64,000 bases of DNA from Rhodococcus sp. SGAir0479 (GTDB taxonomy: Bacteria > Actinomycetota > Actinomycetes > Mycobacteriales > Mycobacteriaceae). Positions 53,394 through 63,230 of this stretch are shown piece after piece. The notes beneath the pieces were generated by a model. The model was given only the letters and a program-made list of their open reading frames with translations, was not told the origin of the DNA and ran no database searches. Position numbers and translations under genes: made by a program. How positions within the stretch are numbered: position 1 is the first letter of the stretch; each line of letters opens with the position of its first letter. The stretch covers positions 2,604,001 to 2,668,000 of the forward strand of contig NZ_CP039432.1 in NCBI RefSeq assembly GCF_005484805.1, in the 5' to 3' direction.

Positions 53394-56300
53394 TCCGACG
53401 TCACCTGCCGTCCCTCGTCGTGTGCCGGACAACTGGCGAGTACGGGGCAGTGCCGGCAACCGTCGTTGATCCGCGCCGTGAACGTGGGACCCCGAGTCGC
53501 CGCCGCCGCATCGTGGATCACGTTCTCCCACAGCTCGAGTCCCTCGTCGTCGAGCGCGAGTTGCATCCGTTGCGTCGCACCCTCCTTGTTGTGCGGCTTG
53601 GCCACGAACACGAGCCGGGCACCCCCCGGTGTCGCCGCCGGCTCGCCCTCGACGAGGCCGCGCGCCGCCGCCACCTGGTACGCCGCGAGCTGTGCGTGTT
53701 CGTGCGCCTGTTCCTTCGTCACCGGGTTCTTGGCGGTCTTGACGTCGATGATCACCGGCCGTCCCTCGGCGTCCCGTTCGAGCCGGTCGATCCGGCCCCG
53801 GATCCGCACCGCCGCCTCGCCGTCGGCGCGCGGTTCGAGCACTCCGTCCACCGACACCTCGACACCCACCTCGGTGAGCTCGGAGCGGGTACTGCGCAGC
53901 CAGTTCGCGAAGTTGTCGAGCATCCCGCGGGTGCGTTCGAGCTCGCGTCGCGAGTACCACTCCGACCCCAGATCCACCGCGTCCCAGGCAGTTTCGAGCG
54001 CCTGGTCGATCCGGTCCGGCGGGATGTGCCCGGCGAGCGCCTGCACCAGCGTGTGCACGAGCGTCCCGGCGATCGCGTGCGTGGTGTCGCCGTCCGTGCC
54101 ACCGTGTCGTTCGAGCATCCACCGCAACGGGCAGTTGTCGATCAGCTCGATCGTGGACGGCGACAGCGGAACGGGGCCGTCGGCCGGGTCCCACAGCGCC
54201 GCCTCCGAGCTGGGTTCGCCGGTGCCGTACCAGTGCTCCGGGTGTGCACCGCGGACCCCGGCCGCGGCCAATCGCGCGAGCTGCTGCGCGGCCCGGCGTT
54301 GCCGGCCCGGGTCGGACTCGGCGACCGCGGGGTCGCACACGACGCTGCGGAGTTCGGCGACCAGCGCCGGCAGTGCCAGCACGCGAGGGTTCTCCTGCTC
54401 CGGTGCCACCTCGGCGTTCTCGGCATCGGCGTCCTCGCCGCCGAGCAGGTCGTCGACGAAGCGGGACCGGACCAGTTCGTTGTCGCCGCTCGACGAGTCG
54501 ACTGCCGTGACGAGCAGCGACGACCGGGCCCGGCTGCACGCCACCAGGAACAGGCGACGTTCCTCGGCCAGCAGCGGCGCGGTCCGCGACAGCGTGCCCG
54601 GTGTCACGGTGTCCGCGTGTCCCACCCCGCTGGTGAGGTCGATCAGTTCCTCGGTGCCCAGCAGCGTCCCGCGTGCGCCCAGACTCGGCCACAGTCCTTC
54701 CTGGACGCCGACGACCGCGACCACCTGCCACTGCCGCCCCGCCGCCGAGTGGGCACTGAGGATGGTCACGGTCTCCTGCTCGGCCACCGCGCGGGCGCGT
54801 GCCGTCCCGGGGATCTCCTGCTCGACCAAGAAGTCGACGAACCCCGCCAACTGGGCGCGGGGCAGCCGGTCGACGTAGTCGGCGGCCGCGTCGAACAACG
54901 CGACGACGGCGTCGAGGTCGCGATCCGCCTGCGCTCCGATCGGGCCTCCGTACGCCGACGCCGCCGCCCAGCGACGTTCGAGACCGGTGGCCTGCCACGC
55001 CGCCCACAGCACCTCCTCGATCCCGCGGCCCCGCTCGAGCGGGATGCGGGCGCGACGGAGCACCTGGAGAACCCTTCGCAGCGCGACGGATTCGACGTCG
55101 GTGAGGCCGGGCAGCAGGTGCGTGAGCCCGTCGGCGTCGGGGCCGTCGACGACGAGCGCCCGCAGCAGCTCCGCCGAGTCCCGGTCACCGCCGGCGGCGA
55201 GTTCCACGCGGCGCAGGCCGCGGCGCAACCGCCGCAGGCTCACCGGTTCGGCGCCGCCGATCGGCCCCGACAGCAACGCGAGGGCGTCCTCGCCGGTGAA
55301 CTCGTCGCCCGACAGCGCGCGCAGCACCGCCAGCAAGCCGGCGACGCCGTGCTGCCGGGCGAGCGGCAGCTCGCTGGCGGCGGTCGCGACGGGAACACCG
55401 GCGGCGAGCAGCGCCCGGCGCAGCGGCGGCAGCACCCGCGGCACCGACCTCGCGACGATGGCCATCTCCGACCACGGCACCCCGTCGACCAGGTGCGCGC
55501 GCCGGAGCGTGTCCGCGACCAGCGCCGCCTCCTTGGCCGGCGACGTCAGTACCCGCACCACCGCGCGCCCGGTGTCGGCGCCGTCGCCGGCGTCGACCGG
55601 CACGCTCACCCCGCGCTGCGGCGGATTGCCCGGCAGCCGGCCGGCGACGCGGGCCGCGACGGCCGCCACGTCGGGGGCCGCGCGGTAATTCGTGTCGAGG
55701 ATCACCTGCGCCGGGTCGTCGCGGTCGGCGATCTCGGTGAGGAACCGCGCGTCCGCACCGCGGAACGCGAAGATCGACTGGTCGGGGTCGCCCACGATCG
55801 CGGTCATCGTGGTCCCGGTGCCGATCGCCCGCACCAGCTGCGCGGCATGCGGGTCGAGGTGCTGCGCGTCGTCGACCAGCAGGTGACGGACGCGACGGCG
55901 CTCCCGCTGCAACAGCTCCGGATCGGTGGCGAAGGCGGTGAGCGCGGCGCTGATCAGTTCGGCCGCGTCGAGCGCCGGGGCCGTCGCCTCGGGCGCCTCC
56001 ACCCCGACGGACGCGCGCAACAGCATCGACTGCTCGTAGTGCAGCGCGAACCGGCCCGCCGCCACCCACTCGGGCTTGCCGTGGGCGCGTCCGAGCTCCA
56101 TCAGGTCTTCCGGCCCCAGTCCCCGCTCGTTGGCGCGCAGCATCAGGTTGCGCAGCTCTACCGCGAAGCCGGTCATGCCCAGTGCCGGGCGCAGCCGTTC
56201 GGGCCAGTGCTCGGCGCCGTCGGCAATGTCGCCGCGCAGCATCTCGCGCAGCACCGAGTCCTGTTCGGAGCCGGTGATCAGCCGTGGCGGCGGGTTGCCG

Positions 56301-56719
56301 TGCGCGGCCGCCTGCAGGCGCAGTACTGCGAAGGCGTACGAGTGCACGGTGCGCACGAGCGGCTCCCGCGTCGCCCGTGGACGGCCCACCGCAGCGGCAC
56401 CGGACTCGGCGCCGAGGAGCCCCGCGGTGATCTGTTCCCGCACCGCGTTCGCCGCGCGCCGCGACTGCGTCAGCACCAGCACCGATTCGGGGTCGGCGCC
56501 CGCGGTGATCCGCGCCACCGCGGCGTCGACGACGAGCGAGGTCTTCCCCGTGCCGGGGCCACCCAGGATCTGCCACGGATGCCAGCCACGACCCGGCGGT
56601 GCACCGGTCAGCACCCGCGCCGGTGCGGGCGCCCACGTCCGCGCCTCGGCCTCGGTGACCGTGCGCCCGACGAGCCGCGCGGACGGAGCCGGCCTGGTGG
56701 ATGCGCCCGCTGCTGTCAT
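53390..56719 (-). CDS. adnA: Helicase-nuclease subunit AdnA
   Basis: The 1109-residue partner of AdnB, with a UvrD-like motor and a RecB-like nuclease. The P-loop is GGPGTGKT (53-60). Motif II reads LLVDDAQHLD instead of DExQ, so the ATPase may be weak, as known for AdnA. The nuclease site is PVIIDVKTAKNPV with AQLAAYQVA, and a cysteine cluster (CRHCPVLASC) near the C-terminus probably joins an iron-sulfur site. The ATG at 56719 is chosen. Translation couples to adnB. Confidence 0.94.
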   Translation of the reverse strand: MTAAGASTRPAPSARLVGRTVTEAEARTWAPAPARVLTGAPPGRGWHPWQILGGPGTGKTSLVVDAAVARITAGADPESVLVLTQSRRAANAVREQITAGLLGAESGAAAVGRPRATREPLVRTVHSYAFAVLRLQAAAHGNPPPRLITGSEQDSVLREMLRGDIADGAEHWPERLRPALGMTGFAVELRNLMLRANERGLGPEDLMELGRAHGKPEWVAAGRFALHYEQSMLLRASVGVEAPEATAPALDAAELISAALTAFATDPELLQRERRRVRHLLVDDAQHLDPHAAQLVRAIGTGTTMTAIVGDPDQSIFAFRGADARFLTEIADRDDPAQVILDTNYRAAPDVAAVAARVAGRLPGNPPQRGVSVPVDAGDGADTGRAVVRVLTSPAKEAALVADTLRRAHLVDGVPWSEMAIVARSVPRVLPPLRRALLAAGVPVATAASELPLARQHGVAGLLAVLRALSGDEFTGEDALALLSGPIGGAEPVSLRRLRRGLRRVELAAGGDRDSAELLRALVVDGPDADGLTHLLPGLTDVESVALRRVLQVLRRARIPLERGRGIEEVLWAAWQATGLERRWAAASAYGGPIGAQADRDLDAVVALFDAAADYVDRLPRAQLAGFVDFLVEQEIPGTARARAVAEQETVTILSAHSAAGRQWQVVAVVGVQEGLWPSLGARGTLLGTEELIDLTSGVGHADTVTPGTLSRTAPLLAEERRLFLVACSRARSSLLVTAVDSSSGDNELVRSRFVDDLLGGEDADAENAEVAPEQENPRVLALPALVAELRSVVCDPAVAESDPGRQRRAAQQLARLAAAGVRGAHPEHWYGTGEPSSEAALWDPADGPVPLSPSTIELIDNCPLRWMLERHGGTDGDTTHAIAGTLVHTLVQALAGHIPPDRIDQALETAWDAVDLGSEWYSRRELERTRGMLDNFANWLRSTRSELTEVGVEVSVDGVLEPRADGEAAVRIRGRIDRLERDAEGRPVIIDVKTAKNPVTKEQAHEHAQLAAYQVAAARGLVEGEPAATPGGARLVFVAKPHNKEGATQRMQLALDDEGLELWENVIHDAAAATRGPTFTARINDGCRHCPVLASCPAHDEGRQVTSE

Positions 56720-56766
56720 GCCGAGAATCTCACCAGAGACCTCCGACATCGCCCGCATCCGGCATC

Positions 56767-57552
56767 ATGAAGACCATGCGCGGTCTCCACACGTACCTGT
56801 TCGGCACCCCCGGAGGACCCGAGGTGCTCGCGCTCCACGGGCTCACCGGACACGGCCGCCGGTGGGAGGCGCTAGGCGCCGACCAGCTGCGCGACACCCG
56901 CATCATCGCCCCCGATCTGCGCGGTCACGGCCGGTCGCCGTGGACGCCGCCGTGGGGTCTCGACACGCACGTCGCCGACCTCGTCCGGGTGCTCGACGAG
57001 CACGCCACCGGACCGGTCGTCGTCATGGCCCACTCGTTCGGCGGCGCGATCGCGCTGCACCTCGCGCGGACGGTGCCCGACCGGATCCGCGGGCTCGTCC
57101 TGCTCGACCCGGCGCTCGGGCTGGACCCGGAGACGATGAGCCGGGTCGCCGGGCTCGTCGTCGCCCACCCGGACTACACCGACGCGGCCGAGGCCCGGTC
57201 GGAGAAGATCCACGGCTCGTGGGCCGACGTGCCGGCCGAGGCCCTGGACGCGGACCTCGCCGAGCATCTGGTTCGGCTGGACAACGGGCGGGTCGGCTGG
57301 CGCATGTCGGTCCCGGCGGTCGTCGCCTCGTGGGGCGAGATGGCCCGCGGCTACGTGCTGCCGCCGAAGGGCACCCCGACGGTGCTCGTGCAGGCCCTGC
57401 GGGTGCAGCCGCCGTACGTGACTCCGCAGTTCCGGGCCGCGCTCGCCGAACACCTGGGCGCGGACCTGACGATCGCCGACCTCGACTGCGACCACATGGT
57501 CCCGCACGCCCGGCCGGACGACGTCGCCGCCCTGGTCCGGAAGCTTCTCTGA
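56767..57552 (+). CDS. lipV: Alpha/beta hydrolase, LipV type
   Basis: The 261-residue esterase shows HGLTGHGRRWE, DLRGHGRS, the nucleophile elbow MAHSFGG and a final DLDCDHMVPH with the catalytic His. The position next to adnA and the Atl-like gene matches M. tuberculosis lipV (Rv3203). The ATG at 56767 or 56776 may be used. The gene is divergent from adnA and nearly touches the next gene, so the two are probably co-transcribed. Confidence 0.82.
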   Translation: MKTMRGLHTYLFGTPGGPEVLALHGLTGHGRRWEALGADQLRDTRIIAPDLRGHGRSPWTPPWGLDTHVADLVRVLDEHATGPVVVMAHSFGGAIALHLARTVPDRIRGLVLLDPALGLDPETMSRVAGLVVAHPDYTDAAEARSEKIHGSWADVPAEALDADLAEHLVRLDNGRVGWRMSVPAVVASWGEMARGYVLPPKGTPTVLVQALRVQPPYVTPQFRAALAEHLGADLTIADLDCDHMVPHARPDDVAALVRKLL

Positions 57553-57559
57553 GGGCGTC

Positions 57560-57856
57560 GTGGCCGCCACCACGGACGCACAGGTCGAACACGTCCGGGA
57601 ACTGGTCGCGTCGATCCCGGCCGGCAGCGTGGCCACCTACGGTGACATCGCCTCGGCCGCAGGGCTTTCCAGTCCACGGACGGTCGGGTGGATCATGCGG
57701 ACCGATTCCGCGGACCTGCCGTGGCACCGGGTCCTGGGCGCCTCCGGCCGGCCGAGCCCGCATCTGGCGCACCGGCAGCTGGCGAGGCTCGAACTGGAGG
57801 GGGTCCCGATCCGCGACGGGCGGGTGGACCTGGCACGGGCACGCCACCGCTTCTGA
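57560..57856 (+). CDS. Alkyltransferase-like protein (Atl)
   Basis: A 98-residue DNA-binding homologue of O6-alkylguanine transferase. In place of the catalytic PCHR the sequence is PWHRV, so the reactive cysteine is replaced by tryptophan and the protein cannot accept alkyl groups. Such Atl proteins flip alkylated bases and recruit nucleotide excision repair. TYGDIASAAGLSSPRTVGWIM forms the winged helix. It starts seven bases after lipV. Confidence 0.92.
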   Translation: MAATTDAQVEHVRELVASIPAGSVATYGDIASAAGLSSPRTVGWIMRTDSADLPWHRVLGASGRPSPHLAHRQLARLELEGVPIRDGRVDLARARHRF

Positions 57857-57904
57857 CCCGGGCGCGCCCGCGCGCGGGTACCGCACATGCGGCAGCATGA
57901 GGCC

Positions 57905-59674
57905 ATGCGCACATTCGGCCTCCCCGGCGGTCCCGTCGACGCGATCGTGCTCGCCGGAGGGCGCGCGACGCGGATGGGCGGTGTGGACAAGCCGGCGGTG
58001 GTCGTGGGCGACCGCCGGATGCTCGACACGGTCCTCGACGCCGTGGCGGACTGCGCGCGGATCGCGGTCGTCGGCCCGCGTCGCGGCGATCTCGACGGCC
58101 GCGTCGTGCAGACGCAGGAGTCGCCGGCCGGTGCCGGTCCGGTCGCCGCGCTCGCCGCGGGGCTGGCCGCGCTCGCGGGCCCCGACGACGGCGCGGTCGT
58201 GGTGGTGGCGTCCGATCTGCCCACGCTCGACCGTGGCATCGTGGCCGATCTGGCCGCCCGGCTCGCCGCGGAACCGAAGGCCGAGGCGGCGTTCGCCGTG
58301 GACGAGTGCGGCCGCACGCAGTTCCTGCTGGCCGCGTGGCGACGACGGTCGTTGGCGGCCCGGCTGGCCGGCCTCGACCGGCTCACCGATCGCCCGATGC
58401 GCGCCCTGGTGCCGGACCGGCACACGACCGTCGCGGTGTCCGGGGTGTACGACTGCGACACCCCCGCCGATCTCGCGCGGGCCCGCGCCGCACACGTCCC
58501 GCAACCGATGGACCTCGACGAGGCCCGCGCGGCGATCCGAAAGACGGTGCCGCCCCTCCCGATCCGCACCGTCCCGCTCGTGTCGGCACGGGGCGCCACC
58601 CTCGCGGCCCCCCTCGTGGCCGCGGAAGCGCTTCCCCGCTTCGACATCTCCGCGATGGACGGGTACGCGGTGTCCGGGCCGGGACCGTGGCGGCTGCTGG
58701 ACGTGATCCGGTACGCCGGAGCGCGCTCCGCACTCTCGCTGACCGCGGGGCAGGCCGTCCGGATCGCCACCGGGGCGCAGGTGCCCGCCGGCGCGACGGG
58801 GGTGGTCCGCGACGAGTTCGTCGCCGTCACCGGTGACGGCGACGCAGCGGTGCTGCACCGTCGCGCCGACGCCCCCGTGCGGGACGACACCCGCCGCCGC
58901 GGCGAGGACTGGCAACCCAGCCACCATCTGGCGGAGGCGGGGACCGCGGTCACCGCGGCGGTGCTGTCGGCGGCCACGAGCGCCGAAGTCGCCGAGCTCG
59001 CCGTGCGCGGTCCGGTCCGGGCGCACATCGCGCTCACCGGCGACGAGATCCGCCGCGACGGCCCGCTCCAGGACGGGCAGACGCGGGACTCGCTGGGACC
59101 GGTGCTGCCGGACCTCCTGTGGCACTGCGGCGTCCGGGCCGTCGCCGACACCCATGTGCCGGACACCGCGGCCGGCTTCGACACTCTGTTGGGCGGCGCC
59201 GACGACGCCGACGTGATCGTGGTCGTGGGCGCGACCGGCGGCGGCGCCGCCGATCAGCTCCGCGCCGCCCTGGCCCGCGCGGGCGCCCGGATCGTCGTCG
59301 GCCGGGTGCGGTGCCGGCCCGGCGGGTCGCAGGTGACCGCGCTGCTGCCGGACGGGCGCGTGGTGCTGGGCCTGCCGGGCAATCCGCTGGCGGCGGTGGC
59401 CACGCTGCTGACGATGCTGCCGGCGGTGGTCGACGGGCTGACCGCGCGGACCCCGGCCGTGGCGGTGACGGGCGCGGTGTGCAATGCCGCCGACGCCGGG
59501 ACGGCCGTCACCCGGATCGTGCCGGTCGGACGTCGGGCGAACGGCACGTGGGCCGCCGACACCGTCGTCCGCACGGCCCACCTGGCGGGGCTGATCGGCC
59601 GGGAGGCGCTGGCACTCCTGCCGCCCGACCCGGTGGACGGCCAGACCGTCGAGTTGCTGCCGCTGCCGCGCTGA
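57905..59674 (+). CDS. MobA-MoeA fusion protein
   Basis: Two molybdenum cofactor activities share one chain of 589 residues. The first 195 or so are MobA-like: AIVLAGGRATRMGGVDKP for GTP, VASDLPTLDRG and a C-terminal DCDTPADLARA, which would add GMP to the cofactor. The rest is MoeA-like: ISAMDGYAV, TGAQVPAGATGVV, VVVGATGGGAADQL in place of the usual TSGGVSxGxxD, and VVLGLPGNPLAAVATL. The altered TSGG-like motif suggests a changed molybdate step. Start ATG 57887 is also possible. A more typical moeA is at the left edge. Confidence 0.88.
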   Translation: MRTFGLPGGPVDAIVLAGGRATRMGGVDKPAVVVGDRRMLDTVLDAVADCARIAVVGPRRGDLDGRVVQTQESPAGAGPVAALAAGLAALAGPDDGAVVVVASDLPTLDRGIVADLAARLAAEPKAEAAFAVDECGRTQFLLAAWRRRSLAARLAGLDRLTDRPMRALVPDRHTTVAVSGVYDCDTPADLARARAAHVPQPMDLDEARAAIRKTVPPLPIRTVPLVSARGATLAAPLVAAEALPRFDISAMDGYAVSGPGPWRLLDVIRYAGARSALSLTAGQAVRIATGAQVPAGATGVVRDEFVAVTGDGDAAVLHRRADAPVRDDTRRRGEDWQPSHHLAEAGTAVTAAVLSAATSAEVAELAVRGPVRAHIALTGDEIRRDGPLQDGQTRDSLGPVLPDLLWHCGVRAVADTHVPDTAAGFDTLLGGADDADVIVVVGATGGGAADQLRAALARAGARIVVGRVRCRPGGSQVTALLPDGRVVLGLPGNPLAAVATLLTMLPAVVDGLTARTPAVAVTGAVCNAADAGTAVTRIVPVGRRANGTWAADTVVRTAHLAGLIGREALALLPPDPVDGQTVELLPLPR

Positions 59675-59689
59675 CCGCCGGCGGACCGG

Positions 59690-60043
59690 TCAGTCGTCGG
59701 ACTGGGCGCGGCGTTGCTCGCGCGCGATGCGCCGCTGCTCCTCCGCGCGCTCACGGCAGCGCCGCAGGAACTCCTCGTCGTCCGCGCTCGTCTGGGCGAT
59801 GTGCCGCCCGGGACGCTCGTACTCCGGGAACGGGGTGGACTGCGCGGGCCGCCGCGCCGGTGCGCTCCCGGATTCGGGGCGACCGACCACCAGCCACAGC
59901 ACCGACCCGACCAGCGGCAGCAGGAGCACCACGACGACCCATGCCACCTTGGGGATGTTCCGCACGGCGTACTCGTCGGCGACGATGACGTCCACCAGAC
60001 AGAAGACCCACAGAACCATCACGATCAAACCCAGATACGGCAT
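59690..60043 (-). CDS. PLDc_N-domain small membrane protein
   Basis: A 117-residue protein with two helices at the N-terminus (MPYLGLIVMVLWVFCLVDVI and KVAWVVVVLLLPLVGSVLWLVVG), matching the phospholipase D nuclease N-terminal (PLDc_N) domain, then a polar tail of 65 residues rich in Glu and Arg that may form a coiled coil. No nuclease domain follows. The function is unknown. The ATG at 60043 is preferred. Confidence 0.85.
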   Translation of the reverse strand: MPYLGLIVMVLWVFCLVDVIVADEYAVRNIPKVAWVVVVLLLPLVGSVLWLVVGRPESGSAPARRPAQSTPFPEYERPGRHIAQTSADDEEFLRRCRERAEEQRRIAREQRRAQSDD

Positions 60044-60134
60044 GGACGCCGCCCCTCCCCGTGTCCTCCCGACGACCGTGGCCACGCGGCCACGTGCGCC
60101 GTAGATGAAACCAACCCGGAGGTATTTCGCGCAA

Positions 60135-61175
60135 CTATCGACCGTTCGCCGACCGCCGGCCCCATACGAACGCGCCTCGGACGAGACCGACGATCACCAG
60201 CAGAGCAACCGCGCCCGCCGCGAACACCCAGCCGGGCGTGCCGCCGCCGTCGACGTCCGCGGCGGCCTGCGGAATCCGGTCCGCGTCCGTCGCCGGCGTC
60301 CGGGCGCCGGGGAGCGCCTTCGATGCGTCCGTCACGCTCGTCGAGAGCCCCTGCACCACATGGGTGATCGGCCCAGTGCCGTCGACCAGCTGACCGGTCC
60401 CGTCGGCCAGGGCCCTGCCGCCGTCGTCGAGGAGCACCAGCCCCTCGCTCAACTGGCGGGCACCCTCGGCGACCTGGCCGACGCCACCGACGAATGCCGC
60501 GGACGGATCGTTCAGCTCGTGCGAGAGCTGACGGGCACCGTCCTTCAGTGTCGCGAGTCGACTCAGCGTGTCGGGTCCGAGACCCTCGGTGTCGATTCGC
60601 GCCACCAGGTCGTCCACCCGTCCGGCCGCGCCCTGCGCCACCGGATCGGCGGACGCCGAGAGCGTCGAGGCCACCTGACGCAGGGCCCCGGTGACCTCGG
60701 CCTGCATCCGGCCGAAGCCGGTGAGCCGGTCCACCACCTCGTCCACGCCGCCGCTGATCTGCTGCGCCCCGTCACCGAGCCGGCCCACGCCACCGTTCAG
60801 TTCGCCCACCCCGTCCGACAATTGCTGCGCGCCCGCGCGCGCCTGGCCGAGGCCGTCCGAGAGCTGCCGAGCGCCGTCGTCGAGCCGGCGTCCCCCGTCG
60901 ACCAGCTGGTCGACGCCACCGCCCAGCATCGACAGCGGCAGGTTCGCCTGCTGCAGGCTGCGCCGCGCGCGGGCGAGCGCGTCGGCGGCGGGATCGTCGG
61001 CGGGACCGGCCTCGAGCGAGGTGTCGGGGTCCGTGCTCCGGGGAGCGTCGTCGGTGACCACGGCGAAGTAGGCGACCACACCGACGACGGCGACGGCGAG
61101 CACGCCCAGGACGGCGAGGATCTGGCGCACGGAGCGGGTACGGAGTCTGCGGCGGGGGTTCTGGTGTTCGCTCAT
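60135..61175 (-). CDS. Glycine-first heptad-repeat membrane protein (YhgE/Pip-like)
   Basis: A 346-residue protein with a helix at each end (about 20-40 and 318-336) and a long external region built on heptads of the form G-x-x-x-L-x-D/G. At least nine continuous copies (about residues 85-150) and five or more later ones (about 255-290) are visible. Similar xxxLxxG repeats occur in YhgE/Pip and related ESX- or phage-receptor-type envelope proteins. The repeats probably form a helical bundle outside the membrane. Function unknown. The ATG at 61175 is preferred over an upstream Arg-rich extension. Confidence 0.8.
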   Translation of the reverse strand: MSEHQNPRRRLRTRSVRQILAVLGVLAVAVVGVVAYFAVVTDDAPRSTDPDTSLEAGPADDPAADALARARRSLQQANLPLSMLGGGVDQLVDGGRRLDDGARQLSDGLGQARAGAQQLSDGVGELNGGVGRLGDGAQQISGGVDEVVDRLTGFGRMQAEVTGALRQVASTLSASADPVAQGAAGRVDDLVARIDTEGLGPDTLSRLATLKDGARQLSHELNDPSAAFVGGVGQVAEGARQLSEGLVLLDDGGRALADGTGQLVDGTGPITHVVQGLSTSVTDASKALPGARTPATDADRIPQAAADVDGGGTPGWVFAAGAVALLVIVGLVRGAFVWGRRSANGR

Positions 61176-61230
61176 AGAGCCGCGAACGGTAGCCGCCCGA
61201 ATTAAGCGATCTCTGAGATCGAGACCCCGA

Positions 61231-62202
61231 TCACGTCGTCGCCGGATCCGCCGTGACCTCCGCGAGCGCGGCCTCGTCCTCGGCGCCGAACGTGTCCTCG
61301 AGGGTCTCGGGCGAGTAGTCCAGGTCGATCTCCGCGAGCGGCCGGCCCCGCGCCGATTCGATCGCGCCGAGCCGGCGTTGCGCCCGGTCGGCCGCATACA
61401 CGAGGTAGTCCTGCGGATCGATACCGAACGGCGGCTCTTCGAACTGGTCGTTGACCCACTGGATCATGTTCAGCGCGTGCGGCATCAGCTCCGTCATCCG
61501 CTGCTGGACGAGATCCCAGTTGCTGTCGTCGGCCGCGACGTGCCGGCGACACGTGAAGGTGCCCCATGCCATGTGCCGGCGCTCGTCGTCCCCGATGCGG
61601 CGGACGAGTTCCTGCATGCCCGGCAGGATTGCGCGTTCGGTGCACACCCGCTGCCACGCGTAGTAGCCGGTGAGCGCGAGGCTGCCCTCGATGACGTGGT
61701 TGTACGTGACCGACGCTCGGATCTGGTTCGCCGGGCTCGGATCCGATTCGAGAATGCTCAGCGACCGGGGCAGCTCCTCGTAGAACAGCGTCCGGTAGTG
61801 CGGGTTCTCGGCGACGAACGGGTGGAGATCGTCGGCGAGGCCGATGGTGTCCATCCAACGCCGGAACACCTCGACGTGCTTGGCTTCCTCGAAGCAGAAC
61901 TGGGTCAGGTACATCTCGTCGCCGAATCTGCCCTCGGCCGCCATCGCCTTCATGAACGGCTGGATGTCCTCGGTGACAGCCTCTTCACCGGCGATGAACT
62001 GCGTGCACAGGTAGGTCGCGCTGCGCTTCTCCTCGCTGCTGAGCGACTCCCAGTCCGCCGCGTCCTGCGTGAAGTCGATGTCGGCGGGATTCCAGAACTT
62101 CGCGTTGCCCTTCACGAAGAGGCGGAGGGGGAAGGCGTCCCAGTTGAGTCCGCCCTTCCGCAGTGAACTGAAACCCTGCCTGTCGACTGATGTCGCGGTC
62201 AT
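61231..62202 (-). CDS. R2-like ligand-binding oxidase (R2lox)
   Basis: The 323-residue ferritin-like protein has a heterodinuclear Mn/Fe site and binds a long-chain fatty acid. All six expected ligands are present with the M. tuberculosis spacing: Glu73, Glu106, His109, Glu172, Glu207 and His210. The residues that form the ether cross-link in this family, Val76 and Tyr167, are also kept, which separates it from true ribonucleotide reductase R2. The ATG at 62202 is preferred. It is divergent from an acyl-CoA thioesterase gene, consistent with lipid oxidation, though the substrate is unknown. Confidence 0.93.
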   Translation of the reverse strand: MTATSVDRQGFSSLRKGGLNWDAFPLRLFVKGNAKFWNPADIDFTQDAADWESLSSEEKRSATYLCTQFIAGEEAVTEDIQPFMKAMAAEGRFGDEMYLTQFCFEEAKHVEVFRRWMDTIGLADDLHPFVAENPHYRTLFYEELPRSLSILESDPSPANQIRASVTYNHVIEGSLALTGYYAWQRVCTERAILPGMQELVRRIGDDERRHMAWGTFTCRRHVAADDSNWDLVQQRMTELMPHALNMIQWVNDQFEEPPFGIDPQDYLVYAADRAQRRLGAIESARGRPLAEIDLDYSPETLEDTFGAEDEAALAEVTADPATT

Positions 62203-62438
62203 CCGAAGAACCTTCTTCCCGGCCTGCGCCCACGTCCCCTCGCACGCTGCGAGTCCCGGCGGCGCCGGCCGAGCGTGCCCGGTCCACTCCCACGGTAGTC
62301 CGAATCGGGTCGGTTCGGACCGGTTTTCTGCACACGGATGCGCAAGGAAACGGCGGGTCCCGGCCGGTGGTCGTATCGCCGACGTCACCGGGTGTCGTAT
62401 GTTCACCCGAACGGTCGTCACGGAGGGGGTTCGTACGC

Positions 62439-63230
62439 ATGGGGGATCAGATCGCGTTCCTGACCCGGGACGGGGACGGTTTCGCGCCGCTCGAGTTGGC
62501 CGTCAGCGGGTGGTCACCGGACATGATCACCGGCGTACTCGCGCGTGCCATCGAGAACGCCCACGGCGCCGAGGGTTTCGTGCCGGCGCGCCTGACCGTC
62601 GACCTGTTCCGGCCGGCCCGCGCGGCGCAGTTCCACGTCGTCACCCGGAGTGTGCGCGACGGCAACCGGATCCGGGTGGCGGACGCGGAGGTGCTCCAGC
62701 GCGGCGAGTCCGTGGCCCGCGGGACCGTCGTGTTCCTCCGCCGCGGAGCGCAGCCGCCGGGCGAACTGTGGACCCGGCCCGACAGCCCGCAACCGCCGCC
62801 GCCGAGCCTCCTTCCGCCGCTGCAGGCGCCCACCCATCCGTGGATCGGCAGCGACGGCCATCCCGCGGGATGGTCGCCGTCCCTGCGCGATCACGAGGGA
62901 TCGAGCCGAAAGCGTCTGTGGCAGTATCAGATTCCGATCGTGGCCGGCGAGGAACCGTCACCCTTCGTGCGCGCCGCGATGGTCGGTGAGACGACGAGCC
63001 TGATGACCAACTGGGGCAGCGCAGGTATCGGGTTCATCAACGCCGATCTGACGCTGGCCCTGTCGCGGCTACCGGAGGGACCCGAGATCGGACTCGAGGC
63101 CGACAACCACCTCAGCGTCGACGGCGTCGCCGTGGGCAGCGCCACGATGTTCGACCGGCGCGGCCCGATCGGCACGTGCATCGTCAGTGCCCTGTCGAAC
63201 GCCGAACGGCAGCTGAACTTCTCCCGCTGA
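62439..63230 (+). CDS. Acyl-CoA thioesterase-type double hotdog protein
   Basis: A 263-residue cytoplasmic protein with two hotdog domains of the TesB-like thioesterase family. [11 protein letters not shown] in the first half and [53 protein letters not shown] in the second are family signatures. It is expected to hydrolyse acyl-CoA. A GGAGGGGG ribosome binding site lies upstream of ATG 62439. It overlaps the opposite chelatase gene by 47 bases at its end. Confidence 0.85.
   Translation: MGDQIAFLTRDGDGFAPLELAVSGWSPDMITGVLARAIENAHGAEGFVPARLTVDLFRPARAAQFHVVTRSVRDGNRIRVADAEVLQRGESVARGTVVFLRRGAQPPGELWTRPDSPQPPPPSLLPPLQAPTHPWIGSDGHPAGWSPSLRDHEGSSRKRLWQYQIPIVAGEEPSPFVRAAMVGETTSLMTNWGSAGIGFINADLTLALSRLPEGPEIGLEADNHLSVDGVAVGSATMFDRRGPIGTCIVSALSNAERQLNFSR

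Noticed and set aside
53394-55007. A 5' extension of adnB in the same strand
   Set aside because: The extension runs through adnA in another frame and lacks homology; the GTG at 53393 overlapping the adnA stop is the expected coupled start.
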